From: RGIG1681 sp045650505
GTDB taxonomy: Bacteria; Bacillota; Clostridia; Christensenellales; UBA1242
NCBI GenBank assembly: GCA_045650505.1
Contig: JAZRRE010000010.1
Location: 19,057-83,056, forward strand
Length of the DNA stretch: 64,000 bases
Direction: 5' to 3'
The notes beneath the pieces are model-generated. The model was not told the DNA's origin and did no database searches. It was given only the letters and a program-made list of their open reading frames with translations. Position 1 is the stretch's first letter. Every line of letters begins with the position of its first letter. The translations under genes and the position numbers were made by a program. Below are positions 39,700 through 48,258 of this stretch, one piece after another.

Positions 39700-42396
39700 A
39701 TGGGATTATTTTCTGCACTTAAAAACTTTGATAATAATAGAAGTTTAAAGAAACTTGAAAAGATTGCTTCAAAGGTTGAAGCGCTTGCTGATAAATATCA
39801 AAAGATGAGTGATGATGAACTCAAAAAACAAACAGACATTTTGAAAGAAAGATTTAAAAATGGCGAGACACTTGACGACCTTTTGCCAGATGCTTATGCG
39901 GTTGTTCGTGAAGCATCAACAAGAGTTTTAAATATGCGTCACTTCCATGTTCAAATTCTTGGTGGCATTGTGCTTCACCAAGGAAGAATTGCCGAAATGA
40001 GAACCGGTGAAGGTAAGACCCTTGTGTCAACACTTCCAGCATATTTAAACGCTCTTTCTGGCAGACCTGTTCACGTTGTTACTGTTAACGAATATCTTGC
40101 AAAGCGTGACGCTGAATGGATGGGTAAAGTTCATAGATTTTTAGGACTTTCAGTTGGTTTCATTTATTCAGGACAAGAGCAAAGTGATAAGAAAAAAGCT
40201 TATGCTTGTGATATTACTTATGGCACAAACAGTGAATTTGGTTTTGACTATCTTCGTGATAATATGTGCACAAGAAAAGAAGATATCATGGGCAGGGGCC
40301 TTATTTATTCAATCGTCGATGAAGTTGACTCGATTTTAATCGATGAAGCTAGAACCCCGCTTATTATTTCTGGTCCTTCAGGTGAATCTTCTGACCAATA
40401 TGTGGTGGCTGCAAAGTTTGCAAAAACACTCAAAGAAGATGATGTTGAAATTGATGAAAAACAAAAAACTATTCACCTTACTGAAAGTGGTATTGCAAAA
40501 GCTGAAAGATATTATCGTATTGAAAACCTTGCAGATGTTGAAAACACTGATATCAACCACAATATCAACAACGCGATTCGTGCAAGATTTATTATGCATA
40601 AAGACGAAGATTATATCATTCGTGATGGTGAAATTTTGATTGTTGATGAATTTACCGGTCGTATTATGATTGGTAGAAGATATAGTGATGGTTTGCATCA
40701 AGCAATTGAAGCAAAAGAAAGTGTTAAAATCAAAGGTGAAAACAAAACATTTGCAACTGTTACTTTCCAAAATTTCTTTAAGCTTTATGAAAAAGTTGCC
40801 GGTATGACCGGTACTGCAAAAACCGAAGAAGGTGAATTTAGAGAAATTTATGGTCTTGATGTTGTTACAATTCCAACAAATATTCCTGTAAAGAGAATTG
40901 ATGAAAATGATGTTTTCTTCTTCTCTCGTGAAGCTAAAATTAGAGCAATTTGTAATGATATTTTAGAAACTCATAAAACAAATAGACCTGTGCTTGTTGG
41001 TACACTTTCTGTTGCTAAATCTGAAGAACTTGCAAAAGAACTTACAAAAATTGGTATCAAACACAATATTTTGAACGCTAAAAACCATTTAAGAGAAGCA
41101 GAAATTATTGCTCAAGCTGGTCGCCTTGGTGCAGTTACCATTGCAACAAATATGGCTGGTCGTGGAACCGACATTTTGCTTGGCGGAAACAGTGAGTTTA
41201 TGGCAAAACAAGAACTCAAAAAACAAGGATATGATGAGTATGATATCGACATTGCTGCATCATTCTTCCCAATAGAAAATGAAAAACAACAAGAAGCAAG
41301 AGATTTATATTTTGAGCTTAAAGCAAAGTTTGATAAAGATGTTAAACAAGAAAAAGAACAAGTTGTTGAACTTGGTGGTCTTCGAATTATTGGCACAGAA
41401 AGACATGAAAGCAGGCGTATTGACAACCAGCTTCGTGGTCGTGCTGGTCGTCAAGGTGACCCTGGTTCTTCAGTGTTCTACATTTCAGCTGATGATGACC
41501 TTGCTCGTGTGTTTGGTGGTGAAAGATTTAAGAGAATGGCTGAATTCTTTAAGCTTGACAGTGATACTTCTGTGAATTATAAATTCTTTTCAAGAAGCAT
41601 CGAATCAGCACAGAGAAAAGTTGAAGGAAACAACTATTCTATTCGTAAAAACGTTGTTGAATTTGACAATGTTTTAAACCGTCAAAGAGAAGAAGTTTAC
41701 ACAGAGAGAAATCGTATCATTAATGGCGAAGATATGCACGAAAAGATTCTTTCAATGATTGATGATGTTGTTGATGATGTTGTTGATGATTTTTCACACT
41801 TTACTAAACCTGAACAAGTTGATATTGAAGCATTTAATCAAGCGTTAGAACGCCGCTTGCTTGAACCCGAAACAAACTTTATCACTCTTGAAATTTTGTC
41901 AGATTACACAATTGATGAAATTAAAGGTGAAATTTTAAAACGTGCAAAAGCAAGATATGAACTTCGAAAATCTGGATATGAAAAAGAAGGTATTAATTTT
42001 GGCGAAGTTGAAAGAGATGTGCTTCTTCGAACATTAGACAGAAAATGGATTGACCATATTGATGATATGGACAATCTTCGAACAGGTATTGGCCTTCGTG
42101 GATATGGAAACAAAAATCCTATCACTGTTTATCAAGCAGAAGGTTTTGATATGTTTGATGAAATGATTATGTCAACAAGAAGAGATGTTGCTAACTTTAT
42201 GATGGGCATTAATATTAGAATCGGTGTTTCTCCAGAACAACTTGTTCAAATGAGAAAACAAAAAGCTATGGCTACAAATCTTCGAACAAATGGTGGCGAA
42301 CCAGCTACTCCTGTTACAAAAAAGAAAGAAGTTAGCAGAAATGCACCTTGCCCTTGTGGTAGTGGTAAAAAATACAAACAATGCTGCGGGAAATAA
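39700..42396 (+). CDS. secA: Protein translocase ATPase SecA
   Basis: 898 aa, standard length. It drives preproteins through SecYEG with ATP. Walker A RTGEGKT at about 100-106, Walker B VDEVDSILIDEART at about 205-218, the cross-linking and helical scaffold regions, GRAGRQGDPGSS (NBD2) and a C-terminal zinc site, APCPCGSGKKYKQCCG. AGGGGAA precedes the ATG. Monocistronic with a strong terminator. The only secA here, so it probably serves all Sec export, including the protease at 7326. Confidence 0.98.
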   Translation: MGLFSALKNFDNNRSLKKLEKIASKVEALADKYQKMSDDELKKQTDILKERFKNGETLDDLLPDAYAVVREASTRVLNMRHFHVQILGGIVLHQGRIAEMRTGEGKTLVSTLPAYLNALSGRPVHVVTVNEYLAKRDAEWMGKVHRFLGLSVGFIYSGQEQSDKKKAYACDITYGTNSEFGFDYLRDNMCTRKEDIMGRGLIYSIVDEVDSILIDEARTPLIISGPSGESSDQYVVAAKFAKTLKEDDVEIDEKQKTIHLTESGIAKAERYYRIENLADVENTDINHNINNAIRARFIMHKDEDYIIRDGEILIVDEFTGRIMIGRRYSDGLHQAIEAKESVKIKGENKTFATVTFQNFFKLYEKVAGMTGTAKTEEGEFREIYGLDVVTIPTNIPVKRIDENDVFFFSREAKIRAICNDILETHKTNRPVLVGTLSVAKSEELAKELTKIGIKHNILNAKNHLREAEIIAQAGRLGAVTIATNMAGRGTDILLGGNSEFMAKQELKKQGYDEYDIDIAASFFPIENEKQQEARDLYFELKAKFDKDVKQEKEQVVELGGLRIIGTERHESRRIDNQLRGRAGRQGDPGSSVFYISADDDLARVFGGERFKRMAEFFKLDSDTSVNYKFFSRSIESAQRKVEGNNYSIRKNVVEFDNVLNRQREEVYTERNRIINGEDMHEKILSMIDDVVDDVVDDFSHFTKPEQVDIEAFNQALERRLLEPETNFITLEILSDYTIDEIKGEILKRAKARYELRKSGYEKEGINFGEVERDVLLRTLDRKWIDHIDDMDNLRTGIGLRGYGNKNPITVYQAEGFDMFDEMIMSTRRDVANFMMGINIRIGVSPEQLVQMRKQKAMATNLRTNGGEPATPVTKKKEVSRNAPCPCGSGKKYKQCCGK

Positions 42397-42500
42397 AGTC
42401 AAAAATTAGCGAATAACTTTGTTACTAATAAAAAAACTAGACACTCGTTTACTCTATTGTAAAGTCGTGTCTAGTTTTTTTATTTTTTGCTTTTTATTTA
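42393..42500. repeat. Nested palindromic element after secA, related to the one after asnS
   Basis: Starts at the secA stop with a leader (AAGTCAAAAATTAGCGAATA) nearly the same as the one at the asnS stop, followed by a 14-bp outer stem (42431-42444 / 42467-42480) and an inner TTTAC/GTAAA hairpin (42448-42452 / 42459-42463). The outer flanking arms of the asnS copy are largely degraded here (AATTTTTG near 42500 is left). Confidence 0.55.
42431..42483 (+). terminator. Terminator of secA
   Basis: Stem AAAAAACTAGACAC/GTGTCTAGTTTTTT with an inner hairpin, T-rich downstream. Confidence 0.85.
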
Positions 42501-42531
42501 ATTTTTGGTGTGTGTTATTTTTAAAAAGATA

Positions 42532-42560
42532 TTGAAAATTAGTTAAGTATGTTATAAAAT
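42532..42560 (+). promoter_or_regulatory. Promoter of the 42581 gene
   Basis: TTGAAA, 17 bp, TAAAAT, ending about 20 bp before the ATG; AAGGAGAG lies between. Confidence 0.6.
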
Positions 42561-42580
42561 AATGGGCAAGGAGAGTTGAT

Positions 42581-42997
42581 ATGGCAGAAAAAAGATTTGA
42601 AAAAGAAGCACAAATTGCTGCAAATTGGTGGAAAAACAACATTGGTGTTAATGCAAAACAAAATAATGGAGATGAATTTGCATCTTTATTAATGCTTATG
42701 AATTCGTTAAAAATTAAAGTTGGTGATGAACAAAAAGAAGTTTTTGCAGAAGCTTTAAAAGAGTCAATAAAAACAGAGCTTGGTTATCTTGGAAGGGTTT
42801 ATGTTTCGGTGGATTACGGTCCTGATATATATCTTGCTGATGCGGCTGATAAAGCGGGAATTAGTTACGGAGCATTTCCTGTTAAAACTGCAATGTGGAT
42901 TTATGAAGGAAAAGTTCAAGTTGCTTGTGGTTATGGGGCAGAGGCAAAAGAAATTTATAATGCAGAGCAATCTTCGCCACAACCAGGTCAACAATAA
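42581..42997 (+). CDS. Hypothetical protein (138 aa)
   Basis: A soluble protein with an N-terminal helix containing a Trp pair (ANWWKNN), a helical middle and a beta-rich second half (RVYVSVDYGPDIYLADAADKAG). It ends in a Pro/Gln-rich tail (SSPQPGQQ). No family recognised. AAGGAGAG precedes the ATG; it has its own promoter and terminator. The Trp-Trp motif and the repeated Asp/Ala segments are its only notable features. Confidence 0.7.
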   Translation: MAEKRFEKEAQIAANWWKNNIGVNAKQNNGDEFASLLMLMNSLKIKVGDEQKEVFAEALKESIKTELGYLGRVYVSVDYGPDIYLADAADKAGISYGAFPVKTAMWIYEGKVQVACGYGAEAKEIYNAEQSSPQPGQQ

Positions 42998-43004
42998 ACT
43001 AAAT

Positions 43005-43036
43005 AAAAATGGTGGATTTTTTCCATCATTTTTTTA
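43005..43036 (+). terminator. Terminator of the 42581 gene
   Basis: Stem AAATGGTGG/CCATCATTT (GU pairs) followed by T-rich sequence. Confidence 0.7.
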
Positions 43037-43124
43037 TTTGTTTTTTATTATTTTAAAGTTATTTTATTTGCGAAAAAGAGACTGTGTGTGGTAATATTAT
43101 GTTGAGATTATTTTGGGGGATTTT

Positions 43125-44393
43125 ATGTTAGTTAAAAATGTTAACGGCGAAGCGGTTGGTGCTTCAATGGTGCGTGATTCAGAGTTTTATATTGAACTTG
43201 CTAAATTTGTTCAAGCTTACACCTTGATAATTAACAATCCAAATGAATTTTTGGCAGAAGTTGGCGAAAGTTCTATTAATGAAAAAACAGGCAGAGTAAC
43301 TTGGCCACAACTTGTTAAAATTATAAGTAAATGTGATTTTGGTTTTGTTAGCATTCCAACAGAAACTGAACTTAAGGTGTTTTATAACTATGCACTTGAA
43401 ATTGGTTCGCTTGATTCAGTAAAGAAAAAAGTTGCAACTGTTAGTGATGTCGCAGACGCTCAAAAGCATTATTATAATTTTGTTGACAAGGCAAAAGACA
43501 AAGCTGAAAACGAATATTTAAAACAACACGATATTTATCTTTCTCGTGAAAGCGAAATGAGAAATATTGATAATGAACTTTCAAAAATAAAAGCAGGAAG
43601 CATCTTTGCGTTTGTTATGATGGTTATTTCTTGTTTTATTAGTGTTTTTGGAATCATTAGCTTTTTCTGGAACAATGTTATCGCTTCAAGCGTTGGAAAA
43701 ATTATTCCTGTTTGGAATGAGCAATATATCGGCGGATTAATTTTAATGTTTGTTGGCATTTTACTATTTTATTTATTTGATAAATTGCATGAACAATTTA
43801 AAAGAAAATATTTTAAGCTTGATAGGGCAACAAAAACAATTTTTGAGCGTGGAAATGAAGTTTATATTCAAGAAATCACGCTTAAAAGAAAACTTGATAG
43901 ACTTACAAATGAACTCAAAATTGTTCAAGCTGAACTTAACGATAAAAATAAAAAATATGATGTTCAAGAAAATATCAACCGACTAAAAACAACAAATAAA
44001 TATTATAAAAAGTACGCTGAAAATGAAGAAGAAATGTTTACAACAACTTCTCCTGCAACTGATGATGAAAGAAATATGAGAGCGGAAGATTTTGCTCCTG
44101 TAACCCTTACTCGTGAGCAAGAAGAAAACCTTCGCCGCGTAAGCAAAGAAGCTATTGTTCTTGAAGGTCAATTTGATGAAGAAGCTTACAAAGAGCAAGT
44201 TGAAGGCACTGCTAGCAGAAGGAAAGAAAAAGAAGAAGCTGAAGCTAAAACTGCTGAAGAAAAAGCTCAAGAAGCTGAAGCAAAAACTCAAGAACAACTC
44301 AAAAATCAAGAGAAAGAACTCTTGGATTCAATTGATTATATTAAAGAAATTTTGGGTTTCACGAATGATGAAGACCTTGAAAAGGGTAAATAA
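43125..44393 (+). CDS. Large coiled-coil membrane protein, unknown
   Basis: 422 aa. Cytoplasmic N-terminal region (about 1-155), two adjacent TM helices (about 160-185 and 200-220), then a long coiled coil (about 230-300) and an acidic Ala/Glu/Lys-rich C-terminal segment (REKEEAEAKTAEEKAQE). GGGGGA precedes ATG 43125, preferred to 43113. Next gene is 113 bp downstream on the same strand and is also unknown. The layout (two TM, coiled coil, acidic helix) suggests a scaffold or tether; no enzyme site. Confidence 0.72.
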   Translation: MLVKNVNGEAVGASMVRDSEFYIELAKFVQAYTLIINNPNEFLAEVGESSINEKTGRVTWPQLVKIISKCDFGFVSIPTETELKVFYNYALEIGSLDSVKKKVATVSDVADAQKHYYNFVDKAKDKAENEYLKQHDIYLSRESEMRNIDNELSKIKAGSIFAFVMMVISCFISVFGIISFFWNNVIASSVGKIIPVWNEQYIGGLILMFVGILLFYLFDKLHEQFKRKYFKLDRATKTIFERGNEVYIQEITLKRKLDRLTNELKIVQAELNDKNKKYDVQENINRLKTTNKYYKKYAENEEEMFTTTSPATDDERNMRAEDFAPVTLTREQEENLRRVSKEAIVLEGQFDEEAYKEQVEGTASRRKEKEEAEAKTAEEKAQEAEAKTQEQLKNQEKELLDSIDYIKEILGFTNDEDLEKGK

Positions 44394-44423
44394 AATTTGT
44401 TATGATTTTATTATCAAAAGGTA

Positions 44424-44452
44424 TTCCATTTTCGGTATTTATGTGATATAAT
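44424..44452 (+). promoter_or_regulatory. Promoter of the 44506 gene
   Basis: TTCCAT (44424-44429), 17 bp, TATAAT (44447-44452). A TGTCT/AGACA inverted repeat lies in the leader (about 44455-44476). Confidence 0.55.
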
Positions 44453-44505
44453 ATGTCTAACTAGATAATGAGACATAAAAGAAACTCAAAGGGAGGAATG
44501 TGTTT

Positions 44506-47500
44506 ATGGCAGATGATAAAGCACCAAGCGGACCATCAAGTCCTTATTCAAGTTCACCATTTTACCCTCACGTTGCAACAAACACAAGGCAAAAACCTTC
44601 TGTTTACTATAACATTGGTGTATATACAACGCTTTACAATCGTATTAAGGGTGACCTTCAAAACAACTTCGACGGTGATTTGTCAACATTCGACACAGTT
44701 ATCAATGAGAAAATTAAGGAAGGCTTAACAGGACCAAAGGCAAAAGTTGAAGCCTTTTTAAGACAATATGGCTATGAAGGCATAGTCAAGCTTTACAATG
44801 ATGATGAAGTTGATACACCTGAAAAGCTTAAAGCATTAAAAGATAAAGATTATGATTTTCCGGTATCAAGCATTAGTTTTGTTAAAGATTTTGACAAAAC
44901 TGTCGCACTTGCCAGAGATTTTGCCAGAGTAAAATATGGCGCTGATAAGAAAAGAACAATGCTTTCTTATGATGATGCCCGTGAAATTATGCTTATCAAA
45001 GAAGAAAAATCTGATAAGATGTTTTATGAGGCTAACAGAACTCTTTTGACAAACGTTGGTGGTTTGGACGGAAAAGGTAAACTTGCTGGTGGTCCACTCA
45101 CTCAAGCGGTAAATAACGCACAAACAAAACTTCGCGGTATGAAGAAAAATCTTCGACTTGGAAGACTTAAGGCTCTTGGTTGGACAGCTCTTGCACTTGG
45201 TGCAGGTGCACTTACCGGTGGTCTTGGATTTGCAACACTCGGGCTTGGAGGATATGCTCTTGGCGGTGTGTTTGGCGCACTTTACACAACTTCTAGTGCA
45301 GCTGCAACACTTGGTGGTTTAGTTGCTACCGGTGCTGCTGGTTATACCACTTATAAAGGTATTCAAGGTTTTATGTCTAGACTTGGTCAAAACTGGAAGG
45401 ATAGAAAGAAACTTGTTCAATTTAAACGCTCAAGAGGCAAATATGCTGAAGCTAAAGAAGATGAATGGGATAAAATGGGCTTTGACAGAGTTAATAAAGC
45501 TTATGATGAACAGGTTGCACTCAGCATTTTCTATAAAAACTTTAATTCAGGAAAAGTTGTTAATCAACGTAAATTGGATAAAAATGGAAAAGTGCTTCCA
45601 AAATATGCAGATTCATTAGAAGCAGCTGACTATGTTCCAAAAGAATATCTTAAAGCTTTTAACAGATATATTTCTAGACAAGAAGAATGGTTTGGACCAA
45701 AAGCTAGAGATGCGAAAGTGTTATTCACAAACGCAAAACACCATAGATTCGTTGCTAACCAAGATTTAAAACCAGGTGAAATGGGATTCTATAATCTTTA
45801 TAGATATATGACTCACGGTGTTGAAGGATATGAAACTTCAGATCTTACACCTGATGAAGTTATTTTAAACTATGGAACAGAAGTTACTTCTGGAACAGGT
45901 GCTAAACCTAGACTTCACCCAGATGTTATCAAAGAACACAAAAATTATCCTGATGAACTTTCATATATCACAGCTAGACTTAAAGAGTATGTTGGATATG
46001 AAGAATCGTTCAAGAAAAAAGGTGCTCTTGGTGAATATCAACAAGGTTTAGAGTTGTTTGTTAAGGCATATAACAATTCATTTAATGGTTCATTATTTGA
46101 AAATGCTTACACTTCAAAAAGTATTGGTGATGCGCTTGCTATCATTGATTCTGATACATTCAAAACTATGATTACAACAACACAATCATCAACAACCGAA
46201 TCTCAATTAAAAGGTATTGTAAGTTTCCTTACAGCTGAAAGAGATAATAACGTTAGACCTGTGAAAGTGCTTTCAGAAAGTGTTGGTGTTGGTGTTGAAC
46301 ATCAAATTGATATGTCTGAAACTTCACTTATTAAAGGTTGTGAATCAGTTGGAGATACAACAGCTGAAGCACAAGCAGCGGCTGCTGCACTTGCTGCAAT
46401 GAATACTTGTTCAGTTAAGTTTGATGGTGGCAAGGTTGTTCGTGTGGCTAATCCTGCAGTTGTTGCAGCAATCAATGCTGTTGCAGAGCCTAAAACAAAA
46501 AATTATTTAACACACATACTTAATTCTAAACTTATTGCGTGCAAAGTATCAAATGATACTTACACAACAACACTTCATGGTTCAGAAAAAACCACAGCTC
46601 AAACATTCACTACTAGAATTTATGGACTTGGTTCAAGTGTAGATGCTGCAACTATTAGAAGAGATATCGCAGCTTCTTCACTTTCAACTGCTGTGAAAAC
46701 AAACTTAAATGCAATTTTAGATGAACAAATTGATGGTTTAGAAACCGATATTCGTGATAAAGCTAGAGTTAGTGCAGTAAGAGGAATTAAACACGGTTCA
46801 ACAAAATTCACAGAACTTGTTCAAGCTATTGATGAAATCAAGAGTTTCAAAAAAGAAGAACTTCACGATTTGTGGATTAAGATTGAAAAAGTTGATGACC
46901 CAGACCTTCTTAAATATTTAGAGCTTCGTTTTAAAGATAAAGTTACTCACGAACTTATGGAGTATGCTACTGATACTTCTAAATTTGGTGGCGAAAATAT
47001 TGAAGCTCAAATGAAGACTCTTAAAGATTTCTTGCTTCAAGCAAGAGCGCTTTGTCCTCAAAGTGGTGTGGGTGATAAATTTATTGATGAATGGCAACTT
47101 CAAGAATGTATTTCAGCATTAAGTGTTCAAGTTAAAACAACATTTAACGCATACCTTGATAATCTTGAAAAGACATTCCTTACAGACACACAAGCAAAGA
47201 AAACAGAGCTCACAAACCTTATCAATCAACCTATTCCGGTTGGTTTAAAAGAGTTTTTTGATACAAAGACTCCTGAAAGTGAGGCTATCTTGAACAGGGC
47301 TAGAAGATTTACTCTTTCTGCGAATGTTTATAACTTTATGACAGTATCATCAATTGGTGGTTATACTGGTCTTATTGACCCTGATTCAGCTGACTCTAAA
47401 GCAGCGCTTAACATCTACTTTAGAAAAGACAGGGGAAGCAGTGATAACCTTCTTGGAATGCTTCAAAGACTTAACTCTGATATTGACCATACTGAAATTA

Positions 47501-48102
47501 ATAGTAGAGACCCTGATATTATTTCAGCTATTCCTGATTTAGATACCACCACTCCAACAGAAACGATTACTATTGGTGGAGAATCTATCACATTCCCTAA
47601 ATTTGCTTCACCGATTGGTCCAAACTTCCATTGTTCAAGAATTATTCGTGATACAACTGGTGGTTATGACCTTTCAGTTCCAACAGGTCAAATGAAGGGA
47701 AGTTTCTTATACAGCACACTTGAAACACTTAAAAGTCCAGATTTCATCAATGCTCCTGCAGATGAAAGACTTGCAGCTCTTGCAATTCTTAAAAAGAAGA
47801 TTACTGCGATGATGAGGGTTCAAATGATTAAGTTGTTTGAAAAGAAGAGAGGAAGTGCAACAACATATCCTGACTTCGTATTGGCTCACAGAGCTGACCT
47901 TGATGCTAACTTGATTACAAATTGGGAAAGCGTTGCTATGATTATCGATAAGCTTATTGATAATGCTAAAAATAATTTAACAACTGCTGATAAAGAAATT
48001 TACAACGGTGTTGCAAGTGATACAGTTAATGCTGTTCGTGCAATTTGTAACCTTGATGAATATCAAAGAAAAGTTAATGAAACTAGAGTATTTGGTGCAT
48101 AA
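44506..48102 (+). CDS. Very large unknown protein with a glycine-rich hydrophobic block
   Basis: 1198 aa. No signal peptide. An N-terminal charged domain (about 1-210) precedes a long Gly/Ala-rich hydrophobic block (about 225-290: ALGAGALTGGLGFATLG, GGYALGGVFGALYT, AATLGGLVATGAAGY) that resembles glycine-zipper, pore- or membrane-inserting segments. The remaining 900 residues are soluble, helical and of unknown fold, with a DPDxADS-rich region near 950. It is not a phage tape-measure by any motif I know. GGGAGGA precedes ATG 44506 (GTG 44500 is an alternative). Single gene with its own terminator, next to another large unknown protein. Confidence 0.75.
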   Translation: MADDKAPSGPSSPYSSSPFYPHVATNTRQKPSVYYNIGVYTTLYNRIKGDLQNNFDGDLSTFDTVINEKIKEGLTGPKAKVEAFLRQYGYEGIVKLYNDDEVDTPEKLKALKDKDYDFPVSSISFVKDFDKTVALARDFARVKYGADKKRTMLSYDDAREIMLIKEEKSDKMFYEANRTLLTNVGGLDGKGKLAGGPLTQAVNNAQTKLRGMKKNLRLGRLKALGWTALALGAGALTGGLGFATLGLGGYALGGVFGALYTTSSAAATLGGLVATGAAGYTTYKGIQGFMSRLGQNWKDRKKLVQFKRSRGKYAEAKEDEWDKMGFDRVNKAYDEQVALSIFYKNFNSGKVVNQRKLDKNGKVLPKYADSLEAADYVPKEYLKAFNRYISRQEEWFGPKARDAKVLFTNAKHHRFVANQDLKPGEMGFYNLYRYMTHGVEGYETSDLTPDEVILNYGTEVTSGTGAKPRLHPDVIKEHKNYPDELSYITARLKEYVGYEESFKKKGALGEYQQGLELFVKAYNNSFNGSLFENAYTSKSIGDALAIIDSDTFKTMITTTQSSTTESQLKGIVSFLTAERDNNVRPVKVLSESVGVGVEHQIDMSETSLIKGCESVGDTTAEAQAAAAALAAMNTCSVKFDGGKVVRVANPAVVAAINAVAEPKTKNYLTHILNSKLIACKVSNDTYTTTLHGSEKTTAQTFTTRIYGLGSSVDAATIRRDIAASSLSTAVKTNLNAILDEQIDGLETDIRDKARVSAVRGIKHGSTKFTELVQAIDEIKSFKKEELHDLWIKIEKVDDPDLLKYLELRFKDKVTHELMEYATDTSKFGGENIEAQMKTLKDFLLQARALCPQSGVGDKFIDEWQLQECISALSVQVKTTFNAYLDNLEKTFLTDTQAKKTELTNLINQPIPVGLKEFFDTKTPESEAILNRARRFTLSANVYNFMTVSSIGGYTGLIDPDSADSKAALNIYFRKDRGSSDNLLGMLQRLNSDIDHTEINSRDPDIISAIPDLDTTTPTETITIGGESITFPKFASPIGPNFHCSRIIRDTTGGYDLSVPTGQMKGSFLYSTLETLKSPDFINAPADERLAALAILKKKITAMMRVQMIKLFEKKRGSATTYPDFVLAHRADLDANLITNWESVAMIIDKLIDNAKNNLTTADKEIYNGVASDTVNAVRAICNLDEYQRKVNETRVFGA

Positions 48103-48108
48103 TCTAAA

Positions 48109-48139
48109 CAAAAAATCGAGAGAAATCTCGATTTTTTTT
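48109..48139 (+). terminator. Terminator of the 44506 gene
   Basis: Stem AAAAATCGAGA/TCTCGATTTTT followed by T tract. Confidence 0.8.
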
Positions 48140-48169
48140 ATGTTTGTTTATTTTTGTGCGTTATTTAAA

Positions 48170-48203
48170 GTCAATTAAGTGCTTTTTTTAATACTTAATT
48201 GAC
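48170..48203. promoter_or_regulatory. Perfect inverted repeat overlapping the lysS promoter (candidate operator)
   Basis: GTCAATTAAGT at 48170-48180 and ACTTAATTGAC at 48193-48203 are an exact 11-bp inverted repeat with a 12-bp T-rich spacer. Its right arm overlaps the lysS -35. No T tract follows, so it is not a terminator. Confidence 0.65.
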
Positions 48204-48227
48204 ATTTTCGGTGGTTTGTGCTATTTT
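48199..48227 (+). promoter_or_regulatory. Promoter of lysS
   Basis: TTGACA (48199-48204), 17 bp, TATTTT (48222-48227). Confidence 0.65.
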
Positions 48228-48258
48228 TTATATATTATTGTTATTAGGAGGGTTCACT

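Noticed and set aside
48199..48258. Longer N-terminus for LysRS
   Set aside because: It covers the promoter and inverted repeat, and the strong AGGAGGG lies before ATG 48259.
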